A DNA stretch of 39,916 nt, from assembly GCA_019118425.1 (NCBI GenBank), contig DWYZ01000213.1, positions 1-39,916 of the forward strand, written 5' to 3'. The translations under genes were made by a program, and so were the position numbers. Shown one piece after another: positions 23,878-35,779 of the stretch. Each line of letters begins with the position of its first letter. The first letter of the stretch is position 1. This stretch comes from Candidatus Blautia faecavium (GTDB lineage Bacteria; Bacillota; Clostridia; Lachnospirales; Lachnospiraceae). The notes beneath the pieces are model-generated. The model made no database searches. It was not told where the DNA came from and was given only the letters and a program-made list of their open reading frames with translations.

Positions 23878-26112
23878 TTAAGCATCAGCCAGCTCCCGAA
23901 GCCTCACATCCAGCGAGCTGTATCTGTTCTGCTGTTTTTCATTCCGTATCATTTCCTGGAATGTCTCTTCACTTCCTACTATAGTAACACATTTCCTCGC
24001 CCTGGTAACCGCCGTATAAAGGAGATTACGGTTCAGGAGCATCCTTGGCCCTGATAAAACAGGCATGACCACAGCCGGGTACTCCGATCCCTGGGATTTA
24101 TGGATGGTAATGGCGTAGGCCAGCTCCAGCTCATCCAACTGTTTAAAAGAGTACTCCGCGTACCTGCCGTCTTCAAATTCCACTGAAGCAGTCTCCGCAA
24201 ATTCATTGATCTCTTTTAAAATGCCCGTATCGCCGTTAAAAACGCCTACTCCCTTTTCCACAGGTATGCCGTATTTCCCCCGTACTTCCCATTCCAGCTG
24301 ATAATTATTTTTTACCTGCATGACCTTATCTTCTTCCCTAAACAGGCCATGTCCGGATTCTTTTTCCTTTTTGGACGGATCCGGCGGGTTTAAATACCGC
24401 TGCAGAATCTCATTCAGCCGCTCTACGCCTAGAAGGCCTTTGCGCATAGGAGTAAGCACCTGTATCTCATAAGGCTTCGCGTTCACATATCCAGGAAGCT
24501 TATCCTGGATCAAAGCGATCAGCACACGGATGATGATATCCGCATCGTATCTTTTTAAAAAGAAGAAATCCCGGCTCTTATTATCTAAGATCACCGGTTC
24601 CCCCCTGTTTATCTTATGAGCATTCACCACAATATCGCTTTCTGATGCCTGACGGAATATCTTCTTCAGCTCCACCACGGAAAACTGTCCGGAACGGATA
24701 ATATCCCTAAGGACATTTCCCGGCCCTACGCTTGGAAGCTGGTTTTCATCTCCCACCAATATAAGCCGGGTTCCTGCTGTCAGAGCGAGCAGAAGAGAAT
24801 GCATCAGATGAATATCCACCATGGACATTTCATCTATGATGATCACATCTGCGTCCAGAGGATTCTCCGCATTCCGCTCAAAGTGAACTGCCTGTCCTTC
24901 CCGGTCCTCATCCGGCATTCCGGTCAGCTCCAGAAGCCGGTGTATCGTCTGCGCCTCATAACCTGTGGTCTCTGTCATACGCTTGGCCGCCCTTCCTGTA
25001 GGAGCGGCAAGACGAAGCTGCGCGCCTTCCCCTTCAAAAAAGCGGATAATAGCGTTTATAGTCGTGGTCTTTCCTGTTCCCGGTCCTCCGGTAAGGACGA
25101 AAACCCCGTGGCTGGCCGCTTCCATAACTGCTTTTTTCTGCATTTCATCCAGAGTGGTCCCTGTCTCTTTTTCTATCCCGGCAATCCGGCGTTCCACCAG
25201 ATTTTCCTCTTCCGGGCACAGAATATTCAGTTCCAGCAGCATCCTGGCTGTATTCAGCTCCAAATAATAATATTGGCTGGGATAGACGATCACTTGGTCT
25301 TTTGTCTCCTTTAAGATCACTTTTCTGTCAATAGCCATATCCATCAGATGCTTTTCCATATAGGAAGGATCCACCTCCAGGAGAGCAGAAGCACGGGAAA
25401 ACAGCTGTTCTTTCGGAAGATAGGTATGTCCCTCCCCCGATGCCTGCAATAAAGTATACAACATTCCGCTGCGTATCCTGTAATCTGAATCTGTATGGAT
25501 TCCTATGCGGGAAGCGATCTCGTCAGCGATCTTAAATCCCACCCCGCTGATATCCTCTGCCAGGCGGTAAGGGTTTTCCTGAAGGACCGTATACACGGAT
25601 TCCTTGTACTTTTGATAAATCTTTGCTCCCAGAGTCAGGGAAATCCCGTATTTCTGAAGAAACATCATGGCCTTTCTCATATCCGCCTTTTCCGTTACCT
25701 GGGCCGCAATCTCCCTGGCCTTTTTTTCACTGATCCCTTTTACCTCCGCAAGGCGCTCCGGTTCTTCCTCCACGATACGGATGGTGTCCTCTCCGAAGCG
25801 CCGCACAATCCTCGCGGCAAGGGCCGCGCCGATACCTTTGATCGCCCCGGAACCTAAGTACCGTTCCATGGCAAGGGCGTCCTCCGGCATTTTTTCCAGA
25901 AAGGACTGCACTTGAAACTGTTTTCCATATACCGGATGGCGGGTATAGAAACCAGTAGCCTCGATAGTCATTCCCTGGGAAACAGAAGGAAAAGTTCCCA
26001 CACAGGTAAGCTCTTCCTCCTCCCCCGCATCCTTCAGTACCATTACCGTATACCCATTGTCTTCATTTCGAAAAATTATATGATCTATGTACCCGGTGAC
26101 CGTTTCACTCAT
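23878..26112 (-). CDS. recD2: RecD2-type ATP-dependent DNA helicase
   Basis: A 744-residue SF1B 5'-3' helicase of the RecD2 subgroup that works without RecBC in DNA repair. An N-terminal OB-like domain and helix-hairpin-helix segments (IKGIGAALAARIV, VKGISEKKAREIA) come before the motor. Motor motifs: Walker A GGPGTGKTTT, Walker B IIIDEMSMVD, GDENQLPSVGPG, and motif VI LLYTAVTRARK. An ATG 21 bases further upstream is in frame, but AAAGAGGT sits right before the ATG at 26112, so I use that. A two-hairpin repeat abuts the ribosome site, leaving little room for a promoter of usual design. Confidence 0.95.
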   Translation of the reverse strand: MSETVTGYIDHIIFRNEDNGYTVMVLKDAGEEEELTCVGTFPSVSQGMTIEATGFYTRHPVYGKQFQVQSFLEKMPEDALAMERYLGSGAIKGIGAALAARIVRRFGEDTIRIVEEEPERLAEVKGISEKKAREIAAQVTEKADMRKAMMFLQKYGISLTLGAKIYQKYKESVYTVLQENPYRLAEDISGVGFKIADEIASRIGIHTDSDYRIRSGMLYTLLQASGEGHTYLPKEQLFSRASALLEVDPSYMEKHLMDMAIDRKVILKETKDQVIVYPSQYYYLELNTARMLLELNILCPEEENLVERRIAGIEKETGTTLDEMQKKAVMEAASHGVFVLTGGPGTGKTTTINAIIRFFEGEGAQLRLAAPTGRAAKRMTETTGYEAQTIHRLLELTGMPDEDREGQAVHFERNAENPLDADVIIIDEMSMVDIHLMHSLLLALTAGTRLILVGDENQLPSVGPGNVLRDIIRSGQFSVVELKKIFRQASESDIVVNAHKINRGEPVILDNKSRDFFFLKRYDADIIIRVLIALIQDKLPGYVNAKPYEIQVLTPMRKGLLGVERLNEILQRYLNPPDPSKKEKESGHGLFREEDKVMQVKNNYQLEWEVRGKYGIPVEKGVGVFNGDTGILKEINEFAETASVEFEDGRYAEYSFKQLDELELAYAITIHKSQGSEYPAVVMPVLSGPRMLLNRNLLYTAVTRARKCVTIVGSEETFQEMIRNEKQQNRYSSLDVRLRELADA

Positions 26113-26126
26113 GTTTACCTCTTTCT

Positions 26127-26180
26127 GACGCACTCGGCTGCGTCAATAATGGTAGATTTGGAAGTTTACTTCCAAACTTT
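26127..26180. repeat. Two-hairpin intergenic repeat, copy 3
   Basis: The best-preserved copy. Stem 1 is GACGCA/TGCGTC (26127-26144). A linker AATAATGGTAGA follows. Stem 2 is TTTGGAAGT/ACTTCCAAA, a 9-bp stem with a 2-base loop (26157-26176). It lies directly upstream of the recD2 ribosome site. Confidence 0.88.
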
Positions 26181-26196
26181 TCTCTCGTCTGTATAT

Positions 26197-26227
26197 ACGT
26201 CACTGGTCACACATCGACCAGTAACGT
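26197..26227. repeat. Composite repeat, isolated module C copy
   Basis: CACTGGTC and GACCAGTAAC flank a 7-base loop. This is the GTTACTGGTCAC/GTGACCAGTAAC hairpin found at four sites between 30.2 and 35.9 kb, here without modules A and B. Confidence 0.65.
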
Positions 26228-26246
26228 GCGGCAAACCTTCCACAAG

Positions 26247-26265
26247 CAAAAGGGCGCTGTCGCCC
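26247..26265 (-). terminator. Terminator after mreB
   Basis: On the minus strand a GGGCG/CGCCC stem with a 4-base loop is followed by TTTTGC, 11 bases after the mreB stop. The stem is short but GC-pure. Confidence 0.65.
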
Positions 26266-26275
26266 AGCCCCCTTG

Positions 26276-27265
26276 TCACTCATCCATTTTTGCCATAACT
26301 TCCGCATATTTTCCTGTTCCTATTGCTACCACTCCCATAGCGTCCTGTATAGTAGTGGCGCTCACGCCGGTTTTCTGCTCAATCAGGGTATCCATGCCAT
26401 GAAGGAGGGCTCCCCCTCCTGTAAGAACGATCCCCCGGTCCACGATATCCGCCGCAAGCTCCGGCGGCGTTTTTTCCAGGATACTGTGTACCAGCTCCAC
26501 AATCTGTCCTGTAGCGTCCTTTAAGGCCACCCTTATTTCTTCTGAAGTAAGGGTCGCCACTTTAGGTAGTCCGGTAATCACATTCCTGCCCTTTACTTCC
26601 ATAGTTCTGGGATCCGCCTCTTCACATGCAGTCCCGATCTTAATCTTAATTTCCTCCGCAGCGTCTTCACTGATAAACAAGCTGTGATTTTTTCTCACAT
26701 AATTCATAATTGCCTGGTCGAATACATCTCCAGCCACTTTAATGGAACCGGAAACTACCACTCCCGCCAAAGAGATCACCGCGGCGTCCGTTGTACCTGC
26801 GCCGATATCCACGATCAGATTTCCAAAAGGCTTTGTCACATCCACCCCTGCTCCAATGGCAGCGGCAATGGGCTCCTCTACAAGGAACACCTCCCTGGCT
26901 CCAGCCTGGTAGGTGGATTCCTCAACCGCCTTCCTCTCGATCTCCGTGATCCCGCTGGGCACGCAGATACTGATCCTGGGCTTGCGGAAAGCCCTGCGGC
27001 CGATCGCCTTGGAAATAAAATATTTCAGCATCTTTTCCATGACCACATAATCTACGATCACACCCTGACGGATAGGACGGATCACTTCCATGCCCGAATT
27101 GGCATGTCCCGCCATCTGCCGGGCTTCCTCACCTATGGCCTTTATTTTTTCTGTATCTTTATCATAAACGACTACGGTGGATTCCTTCAGCACAAGTCCC
27201 TTTCCCGTAGAATACACCAGGCAATTCCTGGTGCCTAAATCGATCCCGATGTCGCTGGCTGCCAT
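26276..27265 (-). CDS. MreB/Mbl-like actin homologue
   Basis: A 329-residue bacterial actin that assembles under the membrane and guides side-wall synthesis. Nucleotide-binding motifs: IGIDLGTRNCLVYS (phosphate 1; the usual form is DLGTANTLVY), VDIGAGTTDAAVIS (phosphate 2), and VLTGGGALLHGMD (adenosine). GAGAGG precedes the ATG. No mreC or mreD is adjacent, unlike the classic operon, and phosphate 1 departs from the consensus, so it may be a paralogue such as Mbl or MreBH. It has its own terminator. Confidence 0.9.
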   Translation of the reverse strand: MAASDIGIDLGTRNCLVYSTGKGLVLKESTVVVYDKDTEKIKAIGEEARQMAGHANSGMEVIRPIRQGVIVDYVVMEKMLKYFISKAIGRRAFRKPRISICVPSGITEIERKAVEESTYQAGAREVFLVEEPIAAAIGAGVDVTKPFGNLIVDIGAGTTDAAVISLAGVVVSGSIKVAGDVFDQAIMNYVRKNHSLFISEDAAEEIKIKIGTACEEADPRTMEVKGRNVITGLPKVATLTSEEIRVALKDATGQIVELVHSILEKTPPELAADIVDRGIVLTGGGALLHGMDTLIEQKTGVSATTIQDAMGVVAIGTGKYAEVMAKMDE

Positions 27266-27298
27266 AAAAAACCTCTCTTTCTATGAAAGTTTTTTTCT

Positions 27299-27327
27299 AT
27301 TATATACAACTTTTCTTTAAAAAGGAA
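27299..27327 (-). promoter_or_regulatory. Probable mreB promoter
   Basis: A perfect TATAAT (27299-27304, minus strand) lies 33 bases before the start codon. The best -35 at 17 bases is TTCCTT, which is weak. Confidence 0.45.
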
Positions 27328-27342
27328 GTGTTTGTCCGGATT

Positions 27343-30192
<2,850 letters not shown>

Positions 30193-30210
30193 TGGTTCCT
30201 CCGTTGTTTA

Positions 30211-30321
30211 GTTACCGGTCACAAGTTGACCAGTAACGGGGCAATTTGGCATTTAAAGTTCGCTTCGCGAAACCAAATTGTCCTTTGATACCGGCCCGTA
30301 ACCACGCAGCAAGTGCGTGGT
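30211..30321. repeat. Composite palindromic repeat, full copy (C-B-A order)
   Basis: Three hairpins in a row. Module C: GTTACCGGTCA/TGACCAGTAAC (30211-30237). Module B: GGGCAATTTGG/CCAAATTGTCC enclosing TTTAAAGTTCGCTTCGC (30238-30283). Module A: CGGCCCGTA followed by ACCACGCA/TGCGTGGT (30291-30321). The same modules lie in the opposite orientation at 35780-35897. It fills the hemW-uvrA gap. Confidence 0.88.
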
Positions 30322-30345
30322 CCGAGCGTGACATGTAACGAATGT

Positions 30346-31488
30346 TTATTCTATAAATTCTGCTAGAATTGAATTGCTGACATGAATCCCCGGCCTTGAG
30401 AATCGCCACATGCGTCCCTCATTTTCCAGGAATCCCATATCTCTGTATTTTTTTAGAACGGGCCCATATACGCTGTCCAAAGTTTCTCCGAACGTTTCCA
30501 TAAATTCCTCTTCCGAAACTCCTGCCGTCATACGCAGCCCCAGTATCATAAATTCTTCCATTTCTTCCCGGCGGGTCAGGCGAGTCAGCTCCCTCCGTAT
30601 CCGGTCAGGCTCCTTGCTGTGTGCCAGGTATTCCTCCATCTTATCTGTATTTTTAAAGCGGGTCCCTTGGTAAAGGGAAGCGGCCCCCAGGCCGAAGCCC
30701 AAATAGTCCCATCTCTTCCAGTACCCCAGATTATGTCTGCAGGCAAAACCCTTCCTGGCATAATTGGAAATTTCGTACTGTTCATAGCCGTATCCCTTCA
30801 GGACCGAAGCCGTATCCTCATACATACGGTATTCAGTATCTTCATCCGGAAGAGAAAGTTTTTTTTTCGAAAAGGGAGTCCCTTCCTCCACGATCAGACT
30901 GTAAGCGGATATGTGCTCCGGATTCAGCTCAGCCACAGTCCGCAGGCTTTTTATCCAGCTTTCGTAAGTCTGTTCCGGAAGGGCACACATTAGATCCACA
31001 TTAATATTGTCAAAGCCCGCCGCTCTTGCCAGGCGATAGCTTTTCAGGAAATCCCCGAAGGTATGAATCCTACCCAGCATACAAAGCTCTTCATCCAAAG
31101 AGGACTGAAGCCCCAGGCTCAGGCGGGTGATCCCATATTCTTTATATCGCAGGAGTTTTTCCTGCGATAAAGTCCCCGGATTGGCCTCTATGGAAATCTC
31201 GGCATCCGGGGAAAAAGAATAGTTCTCTCTTAAATTGTCCAATATTTCTCCGATCCATTCTGCATTTAATAAAGAAGGGGTGCCTCCGCCTATAAAAACG
31301 GAAGTCACCTGCCGCTTTCTCTGTGAAAGCGCGCGGATTTCCCTCAAAAGGGCTTGGACATAAGCTCTTTGTCCTGCCTCCCCCTCCGGGAAGGAGAGAA
31401 AATCACAGTAAGCGCATTTTCTCGCGCAGAAAGGAAGGTGTACATAAAGTTCCAATGGAGAGGCGCTGTTATTCTTCACTGGTTCCAT
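30346..31488 (-). CDS. hemW: HemW, radical SAM heme chaperone (coproporphyrinogen oxidase-like)
   Basis: A 380-residue radical SAM protein of the HemN/HemW family. The iron-sulfur motif CARKCAYC (CX3CX2C) lies about 20 residues from the chosen start, followed by FIGGGTPSLL. HemW proteins transfer heme rather than oxidise coproporphyrinogen; distinguishing the two needs alignment, but the place after lepA is the usual one for hemW. The frame opens 96 bases upstream, inside the lipoprotein gene; I choose the ATG at 31488, which has GAGGGAGAGG directly before it and begins near the conserved core. It overlaps the lipoprotein stop by 20 bases. Confidence 0.93.
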   Translation of the reverse strand: MEPVKNNSASPLELYVHLPFCARKCAYCDFLSFPEGEAGQRAYVQALLREIRALSQRKRQVTSVFIGGGTPSLLNAEWIGEILDNLRENYSFSPDAEISIEANPGTLSQEKLLRYKEYGITRLSLGLQSSLDEELCMLGRIHTFGDFLKSYRLARAAGFDNINVDLMCALPEQTYESWIKSLRTVAELNPEHISAYSLIVEEGTPFSKKKLSLPDEDTEYRMYEDTASVLKGYGYEQYEISNYARKGFACRHNLGYWKRWDYLGFGLGAASLYQGTRFKNTDKMEEYLAHSKEPDRIRRELTRLTRREEMEEFMILGLRMTAGVSEEEFMETFGETLDSVYGPVLKKYRDMGFLENEGRMWRFSRPGIHVSNSILAEFIE

Positions 31489-31846
31489 CCTCTCCCTCTG
31501 TGACGGTATCCTCCCCGCCTGTCTGTACGTCTCCTTCTGTATCTGCCTGCGGCTCCTCCTCTGTCTGCGCGGTGCTTTCTGCATCGGTATTTCCTGTATC
31601 AGAAGCAGTTCCGCTATTTTTATCCACCAGGTAACTGTTTACCATGGTGATATCTCCATTGGTGGTTACCGCATCCGGATCCACCTCGGCCGGTGCAGGG
31701 GTGGGCGTCACGACAGGGGTAATGGTGATCTCCAGCACTCCCTGAGCGGCAGGATCCGTCTCTGTCTCTTGGCCGCAGCCAGCCAGTCCCATGCATGCCA
31801 GCATGGCCAAAGCCAGCGCAGCCTGTCTGCTGTTTTTTTTCTTCAT
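31469..31846 (-). CDS. Small acidic lipoprotein, unknown function
   Basis: A 125-residue predicted lipoprotein. The signal ends in the lipobox LAGC with the lipidated Cys24. The mature part is low in complexity, rich in Thr, Glu, Asp and Gly, with a proline-rich TPVVTPTPAPAEVDPDAV segment. GGAGG precedes the ATG, 14 bases after lepA. It wedges between lepA and hemW, which are neighbours in many Firmicutes. Nothing shows a function. Confidence 0.8.
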   Translation of the reverse strand: MKKKNSRQAALALAMLACMGLAGCGQETETDPAAQGVLEITITPVVTPTPAPAEVDPDAVTTNGDITMVNSYLVDKNSGTASDTGNTDAESTAQTEEEPQADTEGDVQTGGEDTVTEGEDGTSEE

Positions 31847-31860
31847 TGCCGCCTCCTGAT

Positions 31861-33669
31861 TTATTTGTCGTCCAGTTTCAATACGCTCATGAAGGCCTTT
31901 TGCGGAATCTCCACATTTCCTACCTGGCGCATACGTTTCTTTCCTTCCTTCTGTTTTTCCAGAAGCTTTTTCTTACGTGTGATATCACCGCCATAACACT
32001 TGGCAAGGACATCCTTCCTGAGGGCACGGACAGTCTCACGCGCGATGATTTTGCTGCCTATAGCAGCCTGGATAGGGATCTCAAAAAGCTGACGGGGAAT
32101 TTCTTCTTTTAGCTTTTCGCACATCTTCCGTCCTCGTTCATAGGCAGTGTCCGCATGTACGATGAAGGACAAGGCGTCCACTTCTTCCTTGTTTACAAGG
32201 ATGTCCAGCTTCACAAGGTCACTGCGCTCATATCCGCACAACTCATAATCCAGAGAAGCATAGCCTCTGGAACGGGATTTCAAAGCATCAAAAAAATCAT
32301 AGATAATCTCGTTCAGCGGCAGCTTATATTTCAGAAGAGCCCTCGTCTCTTCCATATAATCCATGCTGATATACTGCCCCCGCCTCTCCTGACAGAGATC
32401 CATAATGGCCCCGATAAACTCTGTGGTCACCATAATCTCCGCATTAACCATAGGTTCTTCCATGTAATCGATCTCCGATGGATCCGGAAGGTTCGTAGGA
32501 TTCGTAAGGTCGATCACCTCTCCATTAGTTTTATATACTTTATAAATAACGCTGGGGGCCGTAGTTACCAGATCCAGATTGTATTCTCTTTCCAAACGTT
32601 CCTGAATGATCTCCAAATGGAGCAGCCCCAGAAAACCGCAGCGGAATCCAAATCCCAGGGCAACTGACGTTTCCGGTTCATAGAAAAGGGAGGCATCGTT
32701 TAACTGCAGCTTTTCCAAAGCGTCCCTAAGGTCTCCGTACTTCGCTCCGTCTGCCGGATACATTCCGCAGTAAACCATGGGATTTACCTTTTTATAGCCG
32801 GGCAGAGCCTCGCTGCAGGGCCTGGAATCATCCGTCACTGTATCTCCCACACGGGTATCCCTTACGTTTTTAATGCTGGCGGTAATGTAGCCTACCATTC
32901 CGGCAGTAAGCTCTTCACAGGGGATAAATTGTCCTGCGCCGAAATACCCCACCTCCACTACTTCCGCCTTAAAACCTGTGGCCATCATCCGGATGGGCGT
33001 ACCTTTCTTCACCCTGCCGTCCATGAGGCGGCAAAAAACGATCACACCTTTATAGGAATCATATACAGAATCAAAGATCAGTGCCCTAAGGGGAGCGTCA
33101 GGGTCTCCCTCGGGGGCAGGAATTTTTTTTACGATCTGTTCCAGAACTTCATCTACATTTTCTCCTGTTTTAGCGGAAATCCTGGGTGCGTCCTGGGCCT
33201 CCAGCCCGATCACATCTTCAATCTCGTTGACCACTCGGTCCGGATCCGCACTGGGAAGGTCGATCTTATTGATCACCGGCAGCACGTCCAGATCATGATC
33301 CAGGGCAAGGTAAACATTGGCCAGGGTCTGCGCCTCGATTCCCTGGGCTGCGTCCACCACCAGAATCGCGCCGTCGCAGGCAGCCAGACTTCTGGATACT
33401 TCATAGTTAAAGTCTACATGTCCTGGAGTATCAATTAGGTTAAAAATATATTCTTCCCCGTCCTTCGCCTTATAAACTATGCGGACAGCCTGGGATTTTA
33501 TGGTGATCCCTCTTTCTCTTTCCAGATCCATATTGTCGAGGATCTGAGACTGCATTTCTCTCTCTGTGAGCAGTCCTGTTTTTTCTATGATTCTGTCCGC
33601 CAAGGTTGATTTTCCGTGGTCAATATGTGCAATGATACAAAAATTACGAATTTTGCTCTGGTCAATCAT
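31861..33669 (-). CDS. lepA: Elongation factor 4 (LepA)
   Basis: A translational GTPase that back-translocates or remodels stalled ribosomes; the 602-residue length is typical. G motifs: [12 protein letters not shown] (G1), DTPGHVDF (G3), NKIDLP (G4). The LepA-specific C-terminal region is present ([21 protein letters not shown]). GAGGAGG lies about 10 bases before the ATG. The order rpsT-spoIIP-lepA-hemW is common in Clostridia. Confidence 0.98.
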   Translation of the reverse strand: MIDQSKIRNFCIIAHIDHGKSTLADRIIEKTGLLTEREMQSQILDNMDLERERGITIKSQAVRIVYKAKDGEEYIFNLIDTPGHVDFNYEVSRSLAACDGAILVVDAAQGIEAQTLANVYLALDHDLDVLPVINKIDLPSADPDRVVNEIEDVIGLEAQDAPRISAKTGENVDEVLEQIVKKIPAPEGDPDAPLRALIFDSVYDSYKGVIVFCRLMDGRVKKGTPIRMMATGFKAEVVEVGYFGAGQFIPCEELTAGMVGYITASIKNVRDTRVGDTVTDDSRPCSEALPGYKKVNPMVYCGMYPADGAKYGDLRDALEKLQLNDASLFYEPETSVALGFGFRCGFLGLLHLEIIQERLEREYNLDLVTTAPSVIYKVYKTNGEVIDLTNPTNLPDPSEIDYMEEPMVNAEIMVTTEFIGAIMDLCQERRGQYISMDYMEETRALLKYKLPLNEIIYDFFDALKSRSRGYASLDYELCGYERSDLVKLDILVNKEEVDALSFIVHADTAYERGRKMCEKLKEEIPRQLFEIPIQAAIGSKIIARETVRALRKDVLAKCYGGDITRKKKLLEKQKEGKKRMRQVGNVEIPQKAFMSVLKLDDK

Positions 33670-33738
33670 TCCAGAAGTTCCTCCTCTTACTTGTCTTTTC
33701 CCGAATATCTGTTTGCTAATTCCGTATTATAACATAAG

Positions 33739-33763
33739 AAAAGGCAGTTTTCTACTGCCTTTT
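33739..33763 (-). terminator. Terminator after spoIIP
   Basis: A perfect 10-bp stem (AAAAGGCAGT/ACTGCCTTTT) with a 5-base loop lies between the spoIIP stop and the lepA start. The A and T arms give a U-run on both strands; on the minus strand it follows spoIIP. Confidence 0.85.
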
Positions 33764-33774
33764 CCATTTTCTTT

Positions 33775-33845
33775 GTTACCGGCTAAAGCGAAGCGCACTT
33801 TAAATGCCAAGTTACCCGTTACCGGTCACCGTATATCCAGTAACA
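33775..33845. repeat. Composite repeat, partial copy (B-C)
   Basis: Module B (GGCTAAAGCGAAGCG, then ACTTTAAATGCCAAGTTAC) and module C (GTTACCGGTCAC ... CCAGTAAC, 33818-33845) without module A. Module C has lost some pairing (GTATATCCAG). It lies between spoIIP and the spoIIP terminator. Confidence 0.8.
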
Positions 33846-33871
33846 TTTGAACAGCGGCAGGCAGCTTTCCC

Positions 33872-35089
33872 TTATGCCTCCCCGGACAGTACGCGGTCCA
33901 GGATGTGGGCAAAGGGTTCCATGGCGTTCTTTACCTCCTGAACCGTATTGGTCTGGGCTCCTGCTTCCAGGAGAATGGCCCTTGGACGAAGATGCAGATT
34001 ATACCTAAGCCCTGCCAGATAGATCCCTCTGTACAGATCCGGGTAATATAGAGCCGCCTGGTATTCTAATTGGAAAGAAAACGCCAGATTATCCTGGATA
34101 TATGGATTAGGCAGATATTCCACCGGGCCATTGTTTACCGTGTAGCTCAGCCCGTTAAAAAACATAAGCTGGGCCGTATCCTTTCCGTTGATCTTTGTCA
34201 CCAGATGTGTATCCTCAGGCACACCGTCCCGGTGCAGATCGATCACTACCTGGATGGACGGATGTTCCTTTAATACCTTTTCCACATATTCCCCGGAATA
34301 ATCGTAAGCAGCACTCCGGTCAAGCTCCCCGTCCACAATGTCAAAGGTTTCTTTTACATGGATCACCCCATAGCCGTAGTCTTCTGTAAGGATTTTCGTC
34401 AGGTAATTACCCACGCCTACAATGGTATCCGCCTCCACACCCTCCCTGGAGTCTATAAAGGTCTCCTGGGAATGGCTGTGATAGATTAAGATCTGAGGTT
34501 CGCCGTCTTTTTGTTCCAAAGTAAAATCTTCTGCTAAAAATCTAGCCGCATTTAACTGTTCCGGACTGGTAGCGGTATTAGGATCCAATATAAAAAACTG
34601 GCCCAGAAGATAATCATAATCCGCCAGCGTTTCCGGGGAAAGATCAAGTTTGGGATGGGGGGAAACCGCAGCCGCAGCCTTCCGGATCTCGCTTGTCCCC
34701 TCCTTCTTCTTTGGCTCCTGGGTGGGAGAGGGGGAAGGATCCTTCTCTGTTTCCGCCTCATTTTTCTGCTCTTTCTCAGCCTCTTCCTCTGTTTCCGGCG
34801 AGGACTGTTCTGTTTCCTCCTTTACGGGAGGATTGTCCTCCTTTTGGGCAGTCTGATTTTCCTCGCGTATCTTTTCTCCCAGATATTCTCCATTATCCGC
34901 AATGATCTTTTCTAAAGTTTCCGGGTCTTCCCTCAGAGGAACGCTCCTGGCCTTATCTTCCAGAAAGCAGTACAAGGGAAGCTGTCCGAATACATTGCCC
35001 CGCCATATGAGCTGTCCGGGAACCAGTGCCAGAACCGCAAAAAAACACAGACTTAAAAATACACAGAACGCCTTCTGGAAGTTTGTCAC
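33872..35089 (-). CDS. spoIIP: Stage II sporulation protein P
   Basis: A peptidoglycan amidase/endopeptidase that, with SpoIID and SpoIIM, thins the septal wall so the mother cell can engulf the forespore. The 405 residues have one N-terminal membrane helix (about 7-26), a charged Glu/Lys/Pro linker (about 60-140), and the SpoIIP domain with ILIYHSHSQETF and VIDLHRDGV near the catalytic metal site. The GTG start at 35089 has AGAGGTGAT upstream. Its presence argues strongly for a spore former. Confidence 0.96.
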   Translation of the reverse strand: MTNFQKAFCVFLSLCFFAVLALVPGQLIWRGNVFGQLPLYCFLEDKARSVPLREDPETLEKIIADNGEYLGEKIREENQTAQKEDNPPVKEETEQSSPETEEEAEKEQKNEAETEKDPSPSPTQEPKKKEGTSEIRKAAAAVSPHPKLDLSPETLADYDYLLGQFFILDPNTATSPEQLNAARFLAEDFTLEQKDGEPQILIYHSHSQETFIDSREGVEADTIVGVGNYLTKILTEDYGYGVIHVKETFDIVDGELDRSAAYDYSGEYVEKVLKEHPSIQVVIDLHRDGVPEDTHLVTKINGKDTAQLMFFNGLSYTVNNGPVEYLPNPYIQDNLAFSFQLEYQAALYYPDLYRGIYLAGLRYNLHLRPRAILLEAGAQTNTVQEVKNAMEPFAHILDRVLSGEA

Positions 35090-35122
35090 ACCATCACCTC
35101 TTTATTAAAGGTTATCCTATGG

Positions 35123-35167
35123 TTACCTACCAAGTCGCCCGTTGCCGGCCACCGTGTGACCAGTAAC
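35123..35167. repeat. Composite repeat, partial copy (fragment of B, then C)
   Basis: ACCAAGTCGCC resembles the right arm of module B. GTTGCCGGCCAC-CGT-GTGACCAGTAAC (35141-35167) is module C with the common 3-base loop CGT. It lies between rpsT and spoIIP. Confidence 0.75.
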
Positions 35168-35265
35168 ATCCTATGACAGGCCTTGTTAGATTATGCCATC
35201 CCCGGCGTGCCTCCCTTTGCCCGTTTCTCTTGCCTGCCTCAGGGCAGGACCAATTCCGCATACAA

Positions 35266-35297
35266 AAAAGGACAGCTGACGGTAAGCTGTCCCCTTT
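35266..35297 (-). terminator. Terminator after rpsT
   Basis: An 8-bp stem (GGACAGCT/AGCTGTCC) with a 7-base loop has A-runs on one side and T-runs on the other, so it can work in both directions. It lies about 50 bases after the rpsT stop. Confidence 0.9.
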
Positions 35298-35346
35298 TTA
35301 ATCATAAGCTTATAATTAAAATACAACCCTTTATTTCTATCGCTGT

Positions 35347-35610
35347 TTAGCCGATGCTGTTTACAGCTTTTGTTAAACGAGAAACTTTTCTTGCGCAGTT
35401 GTTCTTATGATAAACGCCTTTGGAAGTAGCCTTGCTGATAGTAGAGATTGCGTTTGTCAGAGCAGCCTGTGCAGCAGCTTTATCCTTATTTGCAACTGCA
35501 GTTTCAACTTTCTTGATGGAAGTCTTAACAGCAGAACGGATTGCTTTATTTCTCGCAGCTTTTGTTCTGTTAACTAAAATTCTCTTTTTAGCTGATTTGA
35601 TGTTAGCCAA
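35347..35610 (-). CDS. rpsT: 30S ribosomal protein S20
   Basis: An 87-residue basic primary 16S rRNA-binding protein. The start ANIKSAKKRILVNRTKAARNK is the classic S20 N-terminus. I choose TTG at 35610: GGGAGG lies 8 bases upstream and the protein then starts at the conserved residue. The GTG nine bases upstream overlaps the ribosome site. Strong promoter and terminator make it a single-gene unit. A TTG start fits the known weak, regulated initiation of S20 genes in some bacteria (E. coli uses UUG too). Confidence 0.97.
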   Translation of the reverse strand: MANIKSAKKRILVNRTKAARNKAIRSAVKTSIKKVETAVANKDKAAAQAALTNAISTISKATSKGVYHKNNCARKVSRLTKAVNSIG

Positions 35611-35693
35611 CTGGTACACCTCCCATTCTTAAATGATCGTAATTCATCTTTCACAAAGACAGACACGGGCGCCTTTCTGAAACATGCTAATAT

Positions 35694-35722
35694 ATTCTAG
35701 TATAATTATCCATAAATGTCAA
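35694..35722 (-). promoter_or_regulatory. rpsT promoter
   Basis: Perfect TTGACA (35717-35722) and TAGAAT (35694-35699) on the minus strand, spaced by 17 bases. The leader to the TTG start is about 75 bases. This lies in the 362-base divergent gap between rpsT and gpr, the rest of which holds the composite repeat. Confidence 0.88.
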
Positions 35723-35779
35723 TACATAATTTTCGTCAAAAAGCCTAAAAATAGAAGGGAAGTTACATTTCACACCCGA

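Noticed and set aside
30193-30345. A LexA (SOS) box upstream of uvrA.
   Set aside because: I looked for a GAAC/GTTC-type dyad on both strands and found only the composite repeat hairpins.
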